Shown: positions 8,279 to 17,027, counted from the stretch's first letter. The stretch: DNA of 64,000 nt from Evansella sp. AB-P1 (GCF_029688925.1 NZ_JARUKY010000024.1:1-64000), one strand, 5' to 3'. Notes: generated by a model from the sequence alone, not told the origin. A program made the numbers and translations.

Positions 8279-9640
8279 TTGTTAGAACAATTTAAAGGAT
8301 TTATTGGTTATACAGATGAAGAATTTAAAAGACTTTGGGAAAAGGCAGTTATTGTGGTTGATACAAATGTATTATTAAATTTTTATAAATACACATCTAA
8401 AGAATCTACTAAAAGTTTATTGGACATTTTAAAAATATTAAAGGAAGAAAATAGGCTATGGATACCACATCAGGTTGCTCTAGAGTATTTTTTTAATTAT
8501 GAGACTAATATGTTCAAACAACATGAGGGATATAATTTGTTAGGCTCTGAGTTAAAAAAGTTAAAAGAGGATGCTAAAAAGTCATTAAGAACAGTCCAAA
8601 GTGAACATCCATACATAGTTACTGATAATTTTCAATTTTATATTGAGGATATAGAAAAATCTAATGATAAGCTCCAAGAACAATTAGATAAAGAAATAGC
8701 TAATTTACCTTACTCAAAGGAAACTCAAGATGAGCTATTACTATTATTAGATGGAGTTATAGGTGACCCATATACTCAAGATATGATTAATGCCATTGAA
8801 AAAGATGGGCTGGAGAGATATGTCCATAATGTTCCTCCAGGATTTAAGGACAAGGATAAAAACAGCATGAAAGATTACAGGACTTATGGTGATATTAGGT
8901 ATCAACAAAAGTATGGAGATTTAATAGTTTGGAATCAAATGTTAGATAGAGCAAAAAGAGAGGAAAATCCAACATCAATAATTTTTATTACAGAGGAAAA
9001 GAAAGAGGATTGGTGGGAAAAAGAAAGTGGCAAAATTAAAAGACCTCAGCCTCAACTAATTCAAGAATTTATTAATAAAACAAATCAACTGTTTTATATG
9101 TACAGGACAGAAAACTTTGTACAGTATGCTAAAGAATATTTAGGAGCAGATATTACAGATGAGGAAGTGGAAAATGTCACTAAGGATGTAGAACAAATAA
9201 GGAGGGCAGAGGAAAGTAGTAATTCTGATTTAGAAAATGAATACCAAGCTACAATTAATAGAAATGAACAAAAGGAAAAGTTAAGAAATCTAAATATAAA
9301 TAAATTAATGGAGTACTTATCACAAGAAGAATTGGACACTTTTAGAAAAAGGATTGATATGGCATTTTCAATAAATACACATCCTAATTCTGCTAATGCA
9401 AAATATAATCATGCAATAGAATGGGCTATTAAATTGGCTCTTAATAAGCTAGAAAACCAGTTAAGACAATTATTAGGTCAAATAGCTATAAAAGATTATG
9501 ATAAAGTACAATCCTATTTGCCATTACTAGATTCATTCCCTGAAAATAGTGTAGAAAAAGGCTTGTTATTATTAGAGTATATTGAGGAAATAGAGAATGC
9601 ACTACATAAAATAGATATAAATGAAAATTTCCCTTTTTAA
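8279..9640 (+). CDS. PIN-like nuclease domain protein (cargo)
   Basis: 453 residues from a TTG start preceded by AAGGAGGGG. The N-terminal part shows the PIN fold start VVDTNVLLNFY (Asp28 and Asn30), WIPHQVALEYFFN (the conserved acidic residue after strand 2), and near residues 210-245 DLIVWNQML and SIIFITEEKKEDWW, the C-terminal acidic cluster of the PIN_8/DUF4935 group. A coiled-coil and helical C-terminus follows (about 300-450). Such proteins are predicted metal-dependent RNases and occur in phage-defence and toxin contexts. Probably in an operon with the DUF4145-like gene. The nuclease prediction is reasonable; the biological role is not shown. Confidence 0.72.
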   Translation: MLEQFKGFIGYTDEEFKRLWEKAVIVVDTNVLLNFYKYTSKESTKSLLDILKILKEENRLWIPHQVALEYFFNYETNMFKQHEGYNLLGSELKKLKEDAKKSLRTVQSEHPYIVTDNFQFYIEDIEKSNDKLQEQLDKEIANLPYSKETQDELLLLLDGVIGDPYTQDMINAIEKDGLERYVHNVPPGFKDKDKNSMKDYRTYGDIRYQQKYGDLIVWNQMLDRAKREENPTSIIFITEEKKEDWWEKESGKIKRPQPQLIQEFINKTNQLFYMYRTENFVQYAKEYLGADITDEEVENVTKDVEQIRRAEESSNSDLENEYQATINRNEQKEKLRNLNINKLMEYLSQEELDTFRKRIDMAFSINTHPNSANAKYNHAIEWAIKLALNKLENQLRQLLGQIAIKDYDKVQSYLPLLDSFPENSVEKGLLLLEYIEEIENALHKIDINENFPF

Positions 9641-9720
9641 TTGTAATTATTAAAAATGGAGTACTATCATTATAAGTAACCATAGGTTTATTCTACTGGG
9701 AATGATTAAAAGACAAGAAA

Positions 9721-9748
9721 AAAAGAGGCTGTTTTTACAGTCTCTTTA
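9721..9748. terminator. Bidirectional terminator in the cargo block
   Basis: AAAGAGGCTG and CAGTCTCTTT form an imperfect stem around a T-rich loop between the convergent genes ending at 9640 and 9823. The intergenic DNA 9641-9822 contains no other feature I can support. Confidence 0.6.
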
Positions 9749-9822
9749 TATGGTATATAATGCTCAACTATTGAGTTTAGAAATAATAACACTAGGTAAT
9801 AAAAGCTAAATATATTTACCCT

Positions 9823-10428
9823 TTACTTTGCAAAGTGCTGAAATACTCCCTTTACTTTTTCCCTATAGATGAATTCCTTTTCTAAAGCAAACTTGTATAA
9901 TTTATTAGCCTTTTGTGAATCCAGTTCCAATTCAGATACAGCTATGTCAACAACTTGTTTTTTATTAAGTCCAGTGTTTTTAACCAGTTGAGCTAGTTTC
10001 TCTGAGAGATTGGTAAGATTAAGAGTAAAAGCTATTTCTTCTGCCATCCTATCAAACTTAACATTGCTGCCATTAGGTACATTTCTTTTCTTTTTTGCCT
10101 CTTTGACAATTCTTTCTTTTAGCTTAATAAGTGCATGTTCATCATTCTCAGTTTCATATATCTCTGCTAATTTTGTGAAATGATATGGTATGTCACTATC
10201 CATCTCATAAACTGCTGTTTCCAATAAGACTTTTAACTCCTGTGTTTTTCCTTCCTCATTTAACTGCTGAGCAATTTCTGAAATTTTATACAGCTTACTG
10301 TGTCTGTCTTTTAAATCCTTGTGTTCTTTTAATACTTCTTCATAAGAACTATAACTTTGTGTTTTTTTCTGTTCACTTTTAGTTATTTTCTCTTTTTTTT
10401 GACCAAATAGTTTAGTTAATATTCCCAT
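9823..10428 (-). CDS. Unknown charged helical protein (cargo)
   Basis: 201 residues from ATG 10428, chosen because GGAGGTGG lies five bases before it; an ATG 15 bases further upstream has no such signal. The protein begins MGILTKLFGQKKEK, is rich in Lys and Glu, and has a predicted coiled coil (about 25-65) followed by a helical repeat-like region (YHFTKLAEIYETENDEHALIKLKERIV, TPR-like in feel but not provable). It stands alone on the minus strand in the cargo block. I do not recognise a family. Confidence 0.6.
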   Translation of the reverse strand: MGILTKLFGQKKEKITKSEQKKTQSYSSYEEVLKEHKDLKDRHSKLYKISEIAQQLNEEGKTQELKVLLETAVYEMDSDIPYHFTKLAEIYETENDEHALIKLKERIVKEAKKKRNVPNGSNVKFDRMAEEIAFTLNLTNLSEKLAQLVKNTGLNKKQVVDIAVSELELDSQKANKLYKFALEKEFIYREKVKGVFQHFAK

Positions 10429-10552
10429 ATTTTCCACCTCCATGTTATATTTATCTAGTTTAACACATTTGTAAAATCAATCTTCTAATCATTCTAAATA
10501 TTTAGTTTTAATGGTAATATTAAATACAGTCTCAAAAGTAGGAGTGGTTTTA

Positions 10553-11328
10553 TTGAGAAAAATATTAAGCTTAACAAAAGGTGTATTTAAGTTTTATAGA
10601 GAACACTTATTAATTCTCTGTTTTATTTTGGTAGTAATAATATGTATGATTCTATTACAATTTATTTTTGGAGGAGTAGATAGGAATTTTGGACTGTTAT
10701 TAATACCAAATATGATTGTTGAGATGGTTAGTATTCTTGTCACAGCTTATATCATTGCAGTTTTATTGCAAAAAAATGAGGAAAAAAAAGCTAAAGAAAA
10801 GGCTTATAGACTTATAGGGAGTAGATATTCAGGATTAGTTAGTAAGGTTAGTACAAGATATGTTCACCTTATAACAAGAGAACCATATGGAGACCCAGGA
10901 GGTCTTGGAGTAGATGAGAGGCTTGTTAAGCAAATAACAAATTGTTTAGATGGATTAGAAGAACTTGTACCACCTGATTCTATTGATAAAAAAATAGAAA
11001 AGTTAAATTCCTTAATAACAAAATTGGAAAGGACAGGATTGGGAGAGAATACATAGATTATCAAGAATTTTGTAAGTTTTTTAAAGAACAAAATGAGGAA
11101 AACATTGAGAAGTTTATCTCAAGATATATTGCATTTTTTCCTGATGATTTGAGAGAAGGTTTATTAAATTTAGAGACTTTATTAAATGCTGTCACTTCTA
11201 TACCTATTCATGCAGGTGCAAACTTAGCAACTCCCCATAATTACAATTTTTACATTAAATCTTTAAGAGAGCTTGGAGAGGAATTGTTGTTTTTAATTAA
11301 TTATTTTAATGAATATAAAGGGGAATAA
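10553..11328 (+). pseudogene. Membrane-anchored cargo protein with an internal frameshift
   Basis: The first frame runs from TTG 10553 (AGGAGTGG upstream) to a stop at 11056. It has two hydrophobic helices (LLILCFILVVIICMILL and LLLIPNMIVEMVSILVTAYIIAVLL) followed by a charged helical region. The -1 frame is open from about 10990 to TAA 11328 and reads REYIDYQEFCKFFKEQNEENIEKFI and on to INYFNEYKGE, clearly protein-like. Adding one G in the GGG run at 11040-11042 would join both into one protein of about 258 residues. I read this as one gene with a one-base lesion; programmed frameshifting or a sequencing error cannot be excluded. Family unknown. Confidence 0.65.
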
Positions 11329-11416
11329 TTTTACTATAACTACTTTAAATCTGTACCTGTCAGCAATCTAGTAAGGGAGGTTATTATAGCCTACAAACTT
11401 ACTTGGAGGAGTTTTT

Positions 11417-11761
11417 ATGTCAGGTATTAATTATAAGTTTAATCAGTGGAGACAGTCAGGAGAACAGGCTCAGGAGTGGAGCAGTAAGGCTTATAAGTTA
11501 CTAGGATGTAATACTACATCAGATACTCTAAATGGTTATAAGATAGGCAAAGTATTATATTTACATCATGTTAAGGGTTTGAATGCTCAGGAGATAAGGG
11601 AGCTAAGTGGTAAGAATGGTTTACCTACTAATACAGTTAAATCTGTTATTAAAGGCTTTAGTAGACAGGCAGGACAGGAGAGTATCTTAGCCTATAATAC
11701 TGCTATGGAGATGCTACAGGATGAGCAGGAGAGAGCTGTACTGGAAAGAATGTATAACTAA
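11417..11761 (+). CDS. HTH-like small protein of the element backbone
   Basis: 114 residues with a predicted helix-turn-helix: YLHHVKGLNAQEIRELSGKNGLPTNTVKSVIKG (residues 48-80). The phrase LYLH-VKGL is shared with the protein at 17028-17609, so the element has two genes of one HTH family. TTGGAGGAG precedes the ATG. It is followed at once by a strong hairpin and T-run, so it is a monocistronic unit. A DNA-binding regulator is likely; the target is unknown. The GC-richer, GAG/CAG-rich codon use marks the return from cargo to backbone. Confidence 0.6.
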   Translation: MSGINYKFNQWRQSGEQAQEWSSKAYKLLGCNTTSDTLNGYKIGKVLYLHHVKGLNAQEIRELSGKNGLPTNTVKSVIKGFSRQAGQESILAYNTAMEMLQDEQERAVLERMYN

Positions 11762-11772
11762 ATAGATAATGC

Positions 11773-11834
11773 AGGAGGTAGAGCTGGAGCTGAAAAGTAC
11801 AATATGTACTGGCTGAGCTTTGCCTCCTTTTTTT
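11773..11834 (+). terminator. Long terminator hairpin
   Basis: Nested complementary segments AGGAGG/CCTCCT, AGCT/AGCT and AGTAC/GTACT surround the loop AATAT and are followed by seven T. This is the strongest intrinsic terminator in the element. Confidence 0.82.
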
Positions 11835-11864
11835 CATTTACAGGAAATAGTATACTGGAATACA

Positions 11865-11892
11865 TTGACATTAAATAAACCTTTGTTAATAT
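11865..11892 (+). promoter_or_regulatory. Sigma-A-like promoter before the gene at 11928
   Basis: TTGACA at 11865-11870 and TAATAT at 11887-11892 are separated by 16 bases. The start codon follows 35 bases later. Confidence 0.6.
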
Positions 11893-11927
11893 TATAGTAA
11901 CTTATCTAAACAGGGAGGAGAATTAGA

Positions 11928-12308
11928 TTGTACAAAGACAAAGGTTTAATAACAAGTGAGGAGCAGTCTCTTATTTCTAGGTATTCTGCTGATATACAAG
12001 GACAAATAAAAGATGAACTCCTTAATTCAAAAGAGATGCAAATTAGCTTTAGTTATGATAAATGGATAGAAAATATGGAGGAGGGACTAGAGATAAACAT
12101 TAGAGAGACTGATAAAGGAAGGGTTAAAACTGTTGGAAAGCTAAACACAGCAAGACTAGCTAGAGCATTAGTAGAGATTAATGATGGCATTTCTATAAAG
12201 CCTAATAAAACAGAGCTAGAACATGATGGTAGATTAGAGGAGTTTAAGCAGTATCCTAAGGGTACTAGAGTAAAAGCTAATGGAAAGATTGTAGAAGGGA
12301 GCTACTGA
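11928..12308 (+). CDS. Unknown 126-residue element protein
   Basis: Starts at TTG 11928, decided by GGGAGGAG eight bases upstream; there is no ATG in the N-terminal part. Acidic and helical at first (EEQSLISRYSADIQGQIKDELL), then a beta-rich stretch (EGLEINIRETDKGRVKTVGKLNTARLARALVEI) and a basic tail. No recognisable family. It has its own promoter-like sequence and a terminator at its 3' end, so it is a single-gene unit. Confidence 0.6.
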   Translation: MYKDKGLITSEEQSLISRYSADIQGQIKDELLNSKEMQISFSYDKWIENMEEGLEINIRETDKGRVKTVGKLNTARLARALVEINDGISIKPNKTELEHDGRLEEFKQYPKGTRVKANGKIVEGSY

Positions 12309-12325
12309 GGCTCTCTTTTTATTTG
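12297..12325 (+). terminator. Terminator overlapping the 3' end of the gene at 11928
   Basis: GGAGC and GCTCT pair around TACTGAG, followed by CTTTTTATTTG. Short stem, moderate support. Confidence 0.5.
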
Positions 12326-13546
12326 TTTTCCTCCTAATACTGCATTTTTAGGAAATATATATTTACTACACTACCTGCCTAGTTAGGAGCTACCCCTTCC
12401 CCCCATATACCCCCTACCTGAGCTATTCTCTCTGTATCTGTTCTCTTTACTAATACATATGTAATTAATTATTGTTACTGTTTAATCTAAGATGTTCTGA
12501 GCAGTCTGAGATAAATCTATGTATTATTCTATTACTGTCTGCTATTACTACAGCTACTGCCTCTCCCTCTGTTATTGTAGATGCTCCTGCTGTACTGATG
12601 CAGTCTCAATAGTACATGTTTATGAGACATTTTATCTACTGCTGATACTAAAGGCTCTAAGCTGTCTCATAAGTTAGTATCAAAAGTAACAGCCTATAAG
12701 AGCCTCCTTTTACTGCTGAGACCTCCCCTATATAAAGAGAGATACTCCCTATAACATATCCTCCTCCTATAGCAAAACTAACCCCTATACATATAATACC
12801 CCTCCTGTGAAATTGGCATAGGATAGGCTACAGGACAGGCTCTCAGGTCTTTCTACTACTGGCTTATACTAACTGCTCCTATACAATTAATTACTGTGAG
12901 GACTGGCAGAGAGGAGGTTAGTTACTGGCTGTTATTCCTTAGAGTATGTAAAGGTTGAATGCTTGACAGGAGGGAAGGCAGGGAGAGTAGTGTTTGTTGG
13001 ACTTTTACACTTTGCAGAATAATCATCAGAATATCTACTTTTACTATACTGCTCCTTAACTGTAATCTTAGCTGTACTCCTTAACTGTTAGAGCTGTAAT
13101 AAGGTCAAAAGATGGAGCAAGGCTAAAGCCTTTCTCTCTACAAAGATTAAATACATATGTAATAACAAATGGAATATACAATAGGCTCTATTTATGTATG
13201 TAGGACTGAGCTTGTCTCAGGACTAAGGCTCTAGCCTTTGCTCTTTGTCTTTTAGGCATAAAAAAAGACTGCCTCTACTGTAGAATAAACTACAATAAAG
13301 ACAGCCTCTTTTAAGGAGAGTAATTGAGAGAGATTACACTCAAAAACTAAGGACACAGCCTAAACTATGTTTGTAAAGGTATTAACCTCTACATTATTAT
13401 ATCCATCTATTAGCAGTAGATTAAAGCTCTATAACAGTTAGGGAGCAGGGAGTAACTAAATATGTTCTATGTAAGATAAGAGGGATTCTCCTTTGCTAAA
13501 ATGGCTGTATCCCTTGTGGCTCTAAGTATGAGGTCACTTTTGCAAA
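12326..13546. other. 1.2 kb non-coding tract of the element with inverted repeats
   Basis: No frame here has a convincing start and ribosome binding site. The tract is rich in CTCC/CCTA runs. It contains the palindrome TACATATGTA twice (12454-12463 and 13152-13161) and two copies of AAGGCT-nn-AGCCTT (near 13119-13132 and 13226-13239) that form a longer inverted pair with GAGCAAGGCT and AGCCTTTGCTC. CTGAG and CTCAG form a hairpin near 13206-13221. Near 13265-13312 is an arrangement of GACTGCCTCT, CTGTAG/CTACAA and GACAGCCTCTT. This is more structure than expected by chance and would suit a replication origin, a transfer site or non-coding RNAs. None of these is proven. Confidence 0.4.
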
Positions 13547-13598
13547 GTGCATAAAAACCCCCCAATGAGCCTAAAAAAGTGCATAAAAACCCCCCAAT
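13547..13598 (+). repeat. Two direct copies of a 20-base iteron-like repeat
   Basis: GTGCATAAAAACCCCCCAAT occurs at 13547-13566 and 13579-13598, 32 bases apart start to start (about three helical turns), each preceded by AAA. The pair lies just 3' of the initiator-like gene. Identity over 20 bases including six C in a row, in AT-rich DNA, points to a protein-binding site. Confidence 0.7.
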
Positions 13599-13646
13599 AA
13601 AGTCCAAGACTACAGCTGTCTCTATAGACAAAAAAAGGAGCAGAGC

Positions 13647-14528
13647 TTAGAGGCTCTGTCCTGTTAGTGTAAAGTCTGCTTTTAGCTCCTCATTAGGCAT
13701 AATACCCCTAAAGAATAAACTAGGATTGACTTTATATATTGAGTTTTTACCTGCTCTAAAAGTACCAAAAACATTAACTCCTGAGAGTTTCATCCTAAGA
13801 TGAGTTTTAACATTCTTTTCATCTATTCCAGTAAGCTCCAGTATATCCCTCTGAGAAAGAGCCTCAGACTTATAAAGGTCTCTCTCATAAGGATGCTTTA
13901 CTAGATGATTAGTCTGAAAGTGCATATAAGGCAGGAGCATAAAAAGAAAGCCTATATCAGCAGGTCTTATATCTGTCTGAGTGTATAGCTCCTGTAATGA
14001 GCCTATGAACATCTTAACAACTTTATCAGACTTATTAGAGCCTCTAAAGCAGTATTTATTAGCAACAAAAAAAGCCTGATACTCTTTATTGTACTGAGTA
14101 ACAGCCTCCTGATGCAGTAAGCCTAATTCTATAAACTTTTTTAATATCTTAGAGTATGTTCTTTGTTTAATCCTGAGAGCCTCTCCTATCTCCTTTTTAG
14201 TCATAGGGAGGTTAGCCTCAGAGGTCTTTTTTAACATGCCTGAGTAATCTATATAGCTCTGTAAAATAAGAAAGTATCCTAACTCCTTAGTATTAAGCTC
14301 CTCTAATAAAGCTAACTCTCTAGATGCCTCCATATTAACAAGAGTAAAAGGATTATCTGCTCTGTTTTTATAAGTCTGTAGAGCCTTTCTTTTATTGCTA
14401 GTCTCCTGCATCTCAGGAGTAATAACTCTTACATCCTCTCTAAGCTCTCCATTAGCATCTATAACAGTAAATACCTCCTTAGCTTTTATCCTCTGCTCAG
14501 CCTCCTGCATTAACTTATTTACTGTCAT
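13647..14528 (-). CDS. Putative replication initiator with winged-helix domains
   Basis: 293 residues from ATG 14528, chosen because GGAGGAG lies seven bases upstream. The middle part looks like a MarR/winged-helix fold (LPMTKKEIGEALRIKQRTYSKILKKFIELGLL, about residues 125-160). The C-terminal part has a second HTH (LSQRDILELTGIDEKNVKTHLRMKL) and ends in IYKVNPSLFFRG, a phrase typical of Firmicute plasmid and phage replication proteins. Together with 20-base direct repeats on both sides this suggests a Rep protein of an iteron-type replicon. It could instead be a transcriptional regulator. The start overlaps the small upstream gene by 14 bases, implying translational coupling. Confidence 0.55.
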   Translation of the reverse strand: MTVNKLMQEAEQRIKAKEVFTVIDANGELREDVRVITPEMQETSNKRKALQTYKNRADNPFTLVNMEASRELALLEELNTKELGYFLILQSYIDYSGMLKKTSEANLPMTKKEIGEALRIKQRTYSKILKKFIELGLLHQEAVTQYNKEYQAFFVANKYCFRGSNKSDKVVKMFIGSLQELYTQTDIRPADIGFLFMLLPYMHFQTNHLVKHPYERDLYKSEALSQRDILELTGIDEKNVKTHLRMKLSGVNVFGTFRAGKNSIYKVNPSLFFRGIMPNEELKADFTLTGQSL

Positions 14529-14670
14529 GATGTAACTCCTCCTCTGTAGATGCTGTAGCTGATGCCTTAGCCTTTTCTGCTCTGTACTGCTTATAAGTCT
14601 CAATAAACTGCTCATATGTTTGTAGATGGCTCTTAGTTAGCTTTCCTTTTCTTTTTAGCTCCTTATTCAT
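14515..14670 (-). CDS. Small Lys/Glu-rich protein upstream of the Rep-like gene
   Basis: 51 residues, MNKELKRKGKLTKSHLQTYE... ending LHHDSK, with AAGGGGG eleven bases before the ATG. Basic N-terminus, helical, no membrane segment. Its last codons overlap the start of the initiator-like gene by 14 bases, and the ribosome binding site of that gene lies inside this one. This arrangement is often used to limit initiator synthesis. No family recognised. Confidence 0.6.
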   Translation of the reverse strand: MNKELKRKGKLTKSHLQTYEQFIETYKQYRAEKAKASATASTEEELHHDSK

Positions 14671-14799
14671 GATGTAATATCCCCCTTATAATTGTTTGAG
14701 CTGCTTAATCAACTCTGGTACTTATAGGGGAGCTATGGAGCATCTTTTTAAAGTGGATTAGAGCATCTTTTTTATTTATTTATCAGGAGCTTAACACTA

Positions 14800-14908
14800 T
14801 GTACCAATAACTGAGACAAAGGGAGAGCCTAAACTACTGATATAACAATAGGTAAGAGCTGAGGCTGTACCAATAACTGAGACAATAGCTTAATAGTGTA
14901 CCAATAAT
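14800..14908 (+). repeat. Iteron-like direct repeats upstream of the Rep-like gene
   Basis: TGTACCAATAACTGAGACAA is present at 14800-14819 and 14866-14885, and its first 12 bases again at 14897-14908. Start-to-start spacings are 66 and 31 bases, close to six and three helical turns. They lie 130-240 bases upstream of the small gene and Rep-like gene, in AT-rich DNA that extends to 15060. This fits an origin with initiator-binding sites or an operator of the divergent operons. The only GATC I saw in the element is nearby at 15000-15003. Confidence 0.65.
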
Positions 14909-15135
14909 TTGTATCTATCTATTACTGCTTATAACTGTATTACTGTTTACTGTAATAAATACTGTTAATAAAGACAGTAGCTGTAGATAAAATACAATGG
15001 ATCTGCCTTAACTACTTCCTAACTAAAAAAATAAAGTTAGTAATACACTTTATAAACCTACTGCTCAGCTACCTAAGTAATAGGAAATAAGATAGGCAGT
15101 ATTACAGCCTAACTAATACTAAGGAGTGAATGAGG

Positions 15136-16218
15136 ATGCTATTAAAATATAAATTTAAAGAGGCTACTGCTGAGGAGAGGCAGGAACTATTATCAGAGGT
15201 TATTAGTCAATATAAGATTACAGATAAGGCTCAGCTAGTACAGGCTTTAGCTCATACTCAGGCTTTGTATGATTGCTCTCAGCAGGACTTTGCAGATAAC
15301 TCAGCTATAGGAGTATCAGTAAGGAGCATCAGACAATATAAGAAAGACTATACAGCTATATATGTAGAGGCTTTTGATAAGTATCAGCAACAGCCTGAGC
15401 TAATAGATGTAGATGCAGAGCTAGAGGAGGATGCTTTAGAGGCTGTATATCAGAACTTACTAACAAGGCTACAGAGTAGTAAAACATCTACTAAGGACTT
15501 AGCTACAATCTTAGAATACTTTGGTATCTCAGGAGCAGAGCTTAGGCAGTATGCTCAGCTAAGGAATGCAACAATGAGAGGCTTTTATAGAGATAATGAG
15601 AAAGCTCTAGTACAGGATGAGGATACAGCTACTTTAGTTAAATCATTAATTGCAGAGAGTGACTTTCATTACTTAGGTACTCCTAAAACAGTAGGAGCTA
15701 CAGATAAGGCTCTCAGCATTGACTTAGATAATCCAGTAATAAGATTAGAGGTAATGTCCTTAGGTCTGCTGTGGTTAGGTCTATGGAATGGACAGGTATC
15801 TCCTCAGTTTGTAGAGGTAGCTCAGACAGTAAGACTATTAAAGTTAGCATCAGGAGATAAGGTAGAGCCTGAGCAGTCAATTAAAGACTTTGAGGCTATG
15901 GATGGTAAGTCTAAAAAGCTAAAGCCTGTTAGTCCTAAGATGGAGAAAGATTTAATTAATATCTTTGGAGCTGATGAGGGTAAGGAGATGTATTTACAGC
16001 TCTTAGAGGCTAAGCAGGATGTAGATAAAAAGACTGCTGTTAAGTTACCTAAGTATGAGGATGTAAAGCCTGATTATGACAGAGCATTAAAAGTCTTTCC
16101 TGCATTAGAAAAGATGCCTTTAAGCCTGATACTAGAAAAACTAGACAATGAGGCTGAGGATTATACAGATAAATACAATGAGTTTTTAAATACAGAGGAG
16201 GATAATGATAATGAGTAA
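15136..16218 (+). CDS. Unknown HTH-containing element protein, 360 residues
   Basis: ATG 15136 lies nine bases after AAGGAG; ATG 15130 would leave only three bases. An N-terminal helix-turn-helix is likely (DCSQQDFADNSAIGVSVRSIRQYKKDY, about residues 46-72). A long helical middle follows, with a hydrophobic patch LEVMSLGLLWLGLW near residue 205, and an acidic C-terminus. First gene of an operon with the coiled-coil protein at 16211, which overlaps it by eight bases. Divergent to the Rep-like gene with the iterons between them, which would suit a partition, copy-control or replication partner. No family recognised. Confidence 0.55.
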   Translation: MLLKYKFKEATAEERQELLSEVISQYKITDKAQLVQALAHTQALYDCSQQDFADNSAIGVSVRSIRQYKKDYTAIYVEAFDKYQQQPELIDVDAELEEDALEAVYQNLLTRLQSSKTSTKDLATILEYFGISGAELRQYAQLRNATMRGFYRDNEKALVQDEDTATLVKSLIAESDFHYLGTPKTVGATDKALSIDLDNPVIRLEVMSLGLLWLGLWNGQVSPQFVEVAQTVRLLKLASGDKVEPEQSIKDFEAMDGKSKKLKPVSPKMEKDLINIFGADEGKEMYLQLLEAKQDVDKKTAVKLPKYEDVKPDYDRALKVFPALEKMPLSLILEKLDNEAEDYTDKYNEFLNTEEDNDNE

Positions 16219-16825
16219 AAAGAGATTAACAGAGATGACAGCAAAGATTACAGAGGTACAGGATGCTAGAGACAATGTAGAGAGTTTTTTAGAGGTTATT
16301 GAGGAGACAGCATCAGATAACAGAGCTACAGTAAGAGGCTTAGAGGATGAGCTACAAAAGGCTCAGGAGGCTCTTACAGTATCAGTAGATATAGGAGAGA
16401 GTAGAATGTTAAAAGCTCAGGCAGATGCTATAGAGCAGGATATTTCCTTAACTCAGCAGGTAGCTCAGGCTAAAATAACTAAGATGTATCAGGAGCTAGA
16501 GGATAAGGTAGAGAGATTTTTTAATGCTCATAAGGGAGCTGTAAAGATGTATCAGGAGTTAGATGCTTACTATGTAGCTAATACAAGTCTATCAGCATTA
16601 AAAGAGGATGCTAAGCTATTGTCTAACTTTGCTACAGAATTAAATAACTCTTTTAGAGCTGTTAGGCAGGTCTTATTAGATACTGGCTTAGTTTCTCAGG
16701 CAGAACAGAATAAGAGCTATAGAGGACAACATCTAGGAGCTAGAGACTTAGTAACTGAGCTATGGACATATGAGAGTAAAGTAAGAGGTTATGTTCAGCA
16801 GTTACAACAGGCAGGTAAGTTATAA
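16211..16825 (+). CDS. Coiled-coil protein, element operon
   Basis: 204 residues, nearly all helical with heptad-like charge patterns (for example LEDELQKAQEALTVSV and KITKMYQELEDKVERFFNAHK). It overlaps the end of the preceding HTH gene. ATG 16211 is nine bases after GAGGAGG; another ATG at 16205 is too close to it. The pair (HTH protein plus coiled-coil protein) may act as a complex. No membrane segment and no family motif that I can name. Confidence 0.6.
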   Translation: MSKKRLTEMTAKITEVQDARDNVESFLEVIEETASDNRATVRGLEDELQKAQEALTVSVDIGESRMLKAQADAIEQDISLTQQVAQAKITKMYQELEDKVERFFNAHKGAVKMYQELDAYYVANTSLSALKEDAKLLSNFATELNNSFRAVRQVLLDTGLVSQAEQNKSYRGQHLGARDLVTELWTYESKVRGYVQQLQQAGKL

Positions 16826-16893
16826 GGAGTAGAGGCTTTTGAGGGAGAGCCTAGGGAGATAGCCTTAACTATGTTTGTAAGGAGGTCTACTAT

Positions 16894-16965
16894 ATGGAGT
16901 TTATTGCAGGAGTAGTAATATCAATGGCTATGGTAAAAGCATTTAAAGCAGGTAGGAATAAATAA
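16894..16965 (+). CDS. Tiny 23-residue protein
   Basis: ATG 16894 follows AAGGAGG at good distance (seven bases). The product begins MEFIAGVVISMAMVKAF and ends in a basic tail, KAGRNK: a hydrophobic helix plus positive end, as in small membrane or peptide-toxin-like proteins. Because it is so short, coding status rests only on the ribosome binding site and position between two operon genes. Confidence 0.4.
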   Translation: MEFIAGVVISMAMVKAFKAGRNK

Positions 16966-17027
16966 TATATAGATTAAGAGCTGAGGCTGATGCTTTGGCT
17001 CTTTTACTTTTGAGGAGGATAAAAGGA

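Noticed and set aside
10980-11000. Programmed -1 frameshift at the A7 run
   Set aside because: The zero frame after the A-run (KIEKLNSLITKLERTG) looks more protein-like than the -1 frame there, so the shift more likely lies at 11040; a canonical slippery heptamer in phase is not present.
12326-13546. CRISPR array in the non-coding tract of the element
   Set aside because: Repeats are palindromic or paired, not regularly spaced; there are no unique spacers of equal length and no cas genes.
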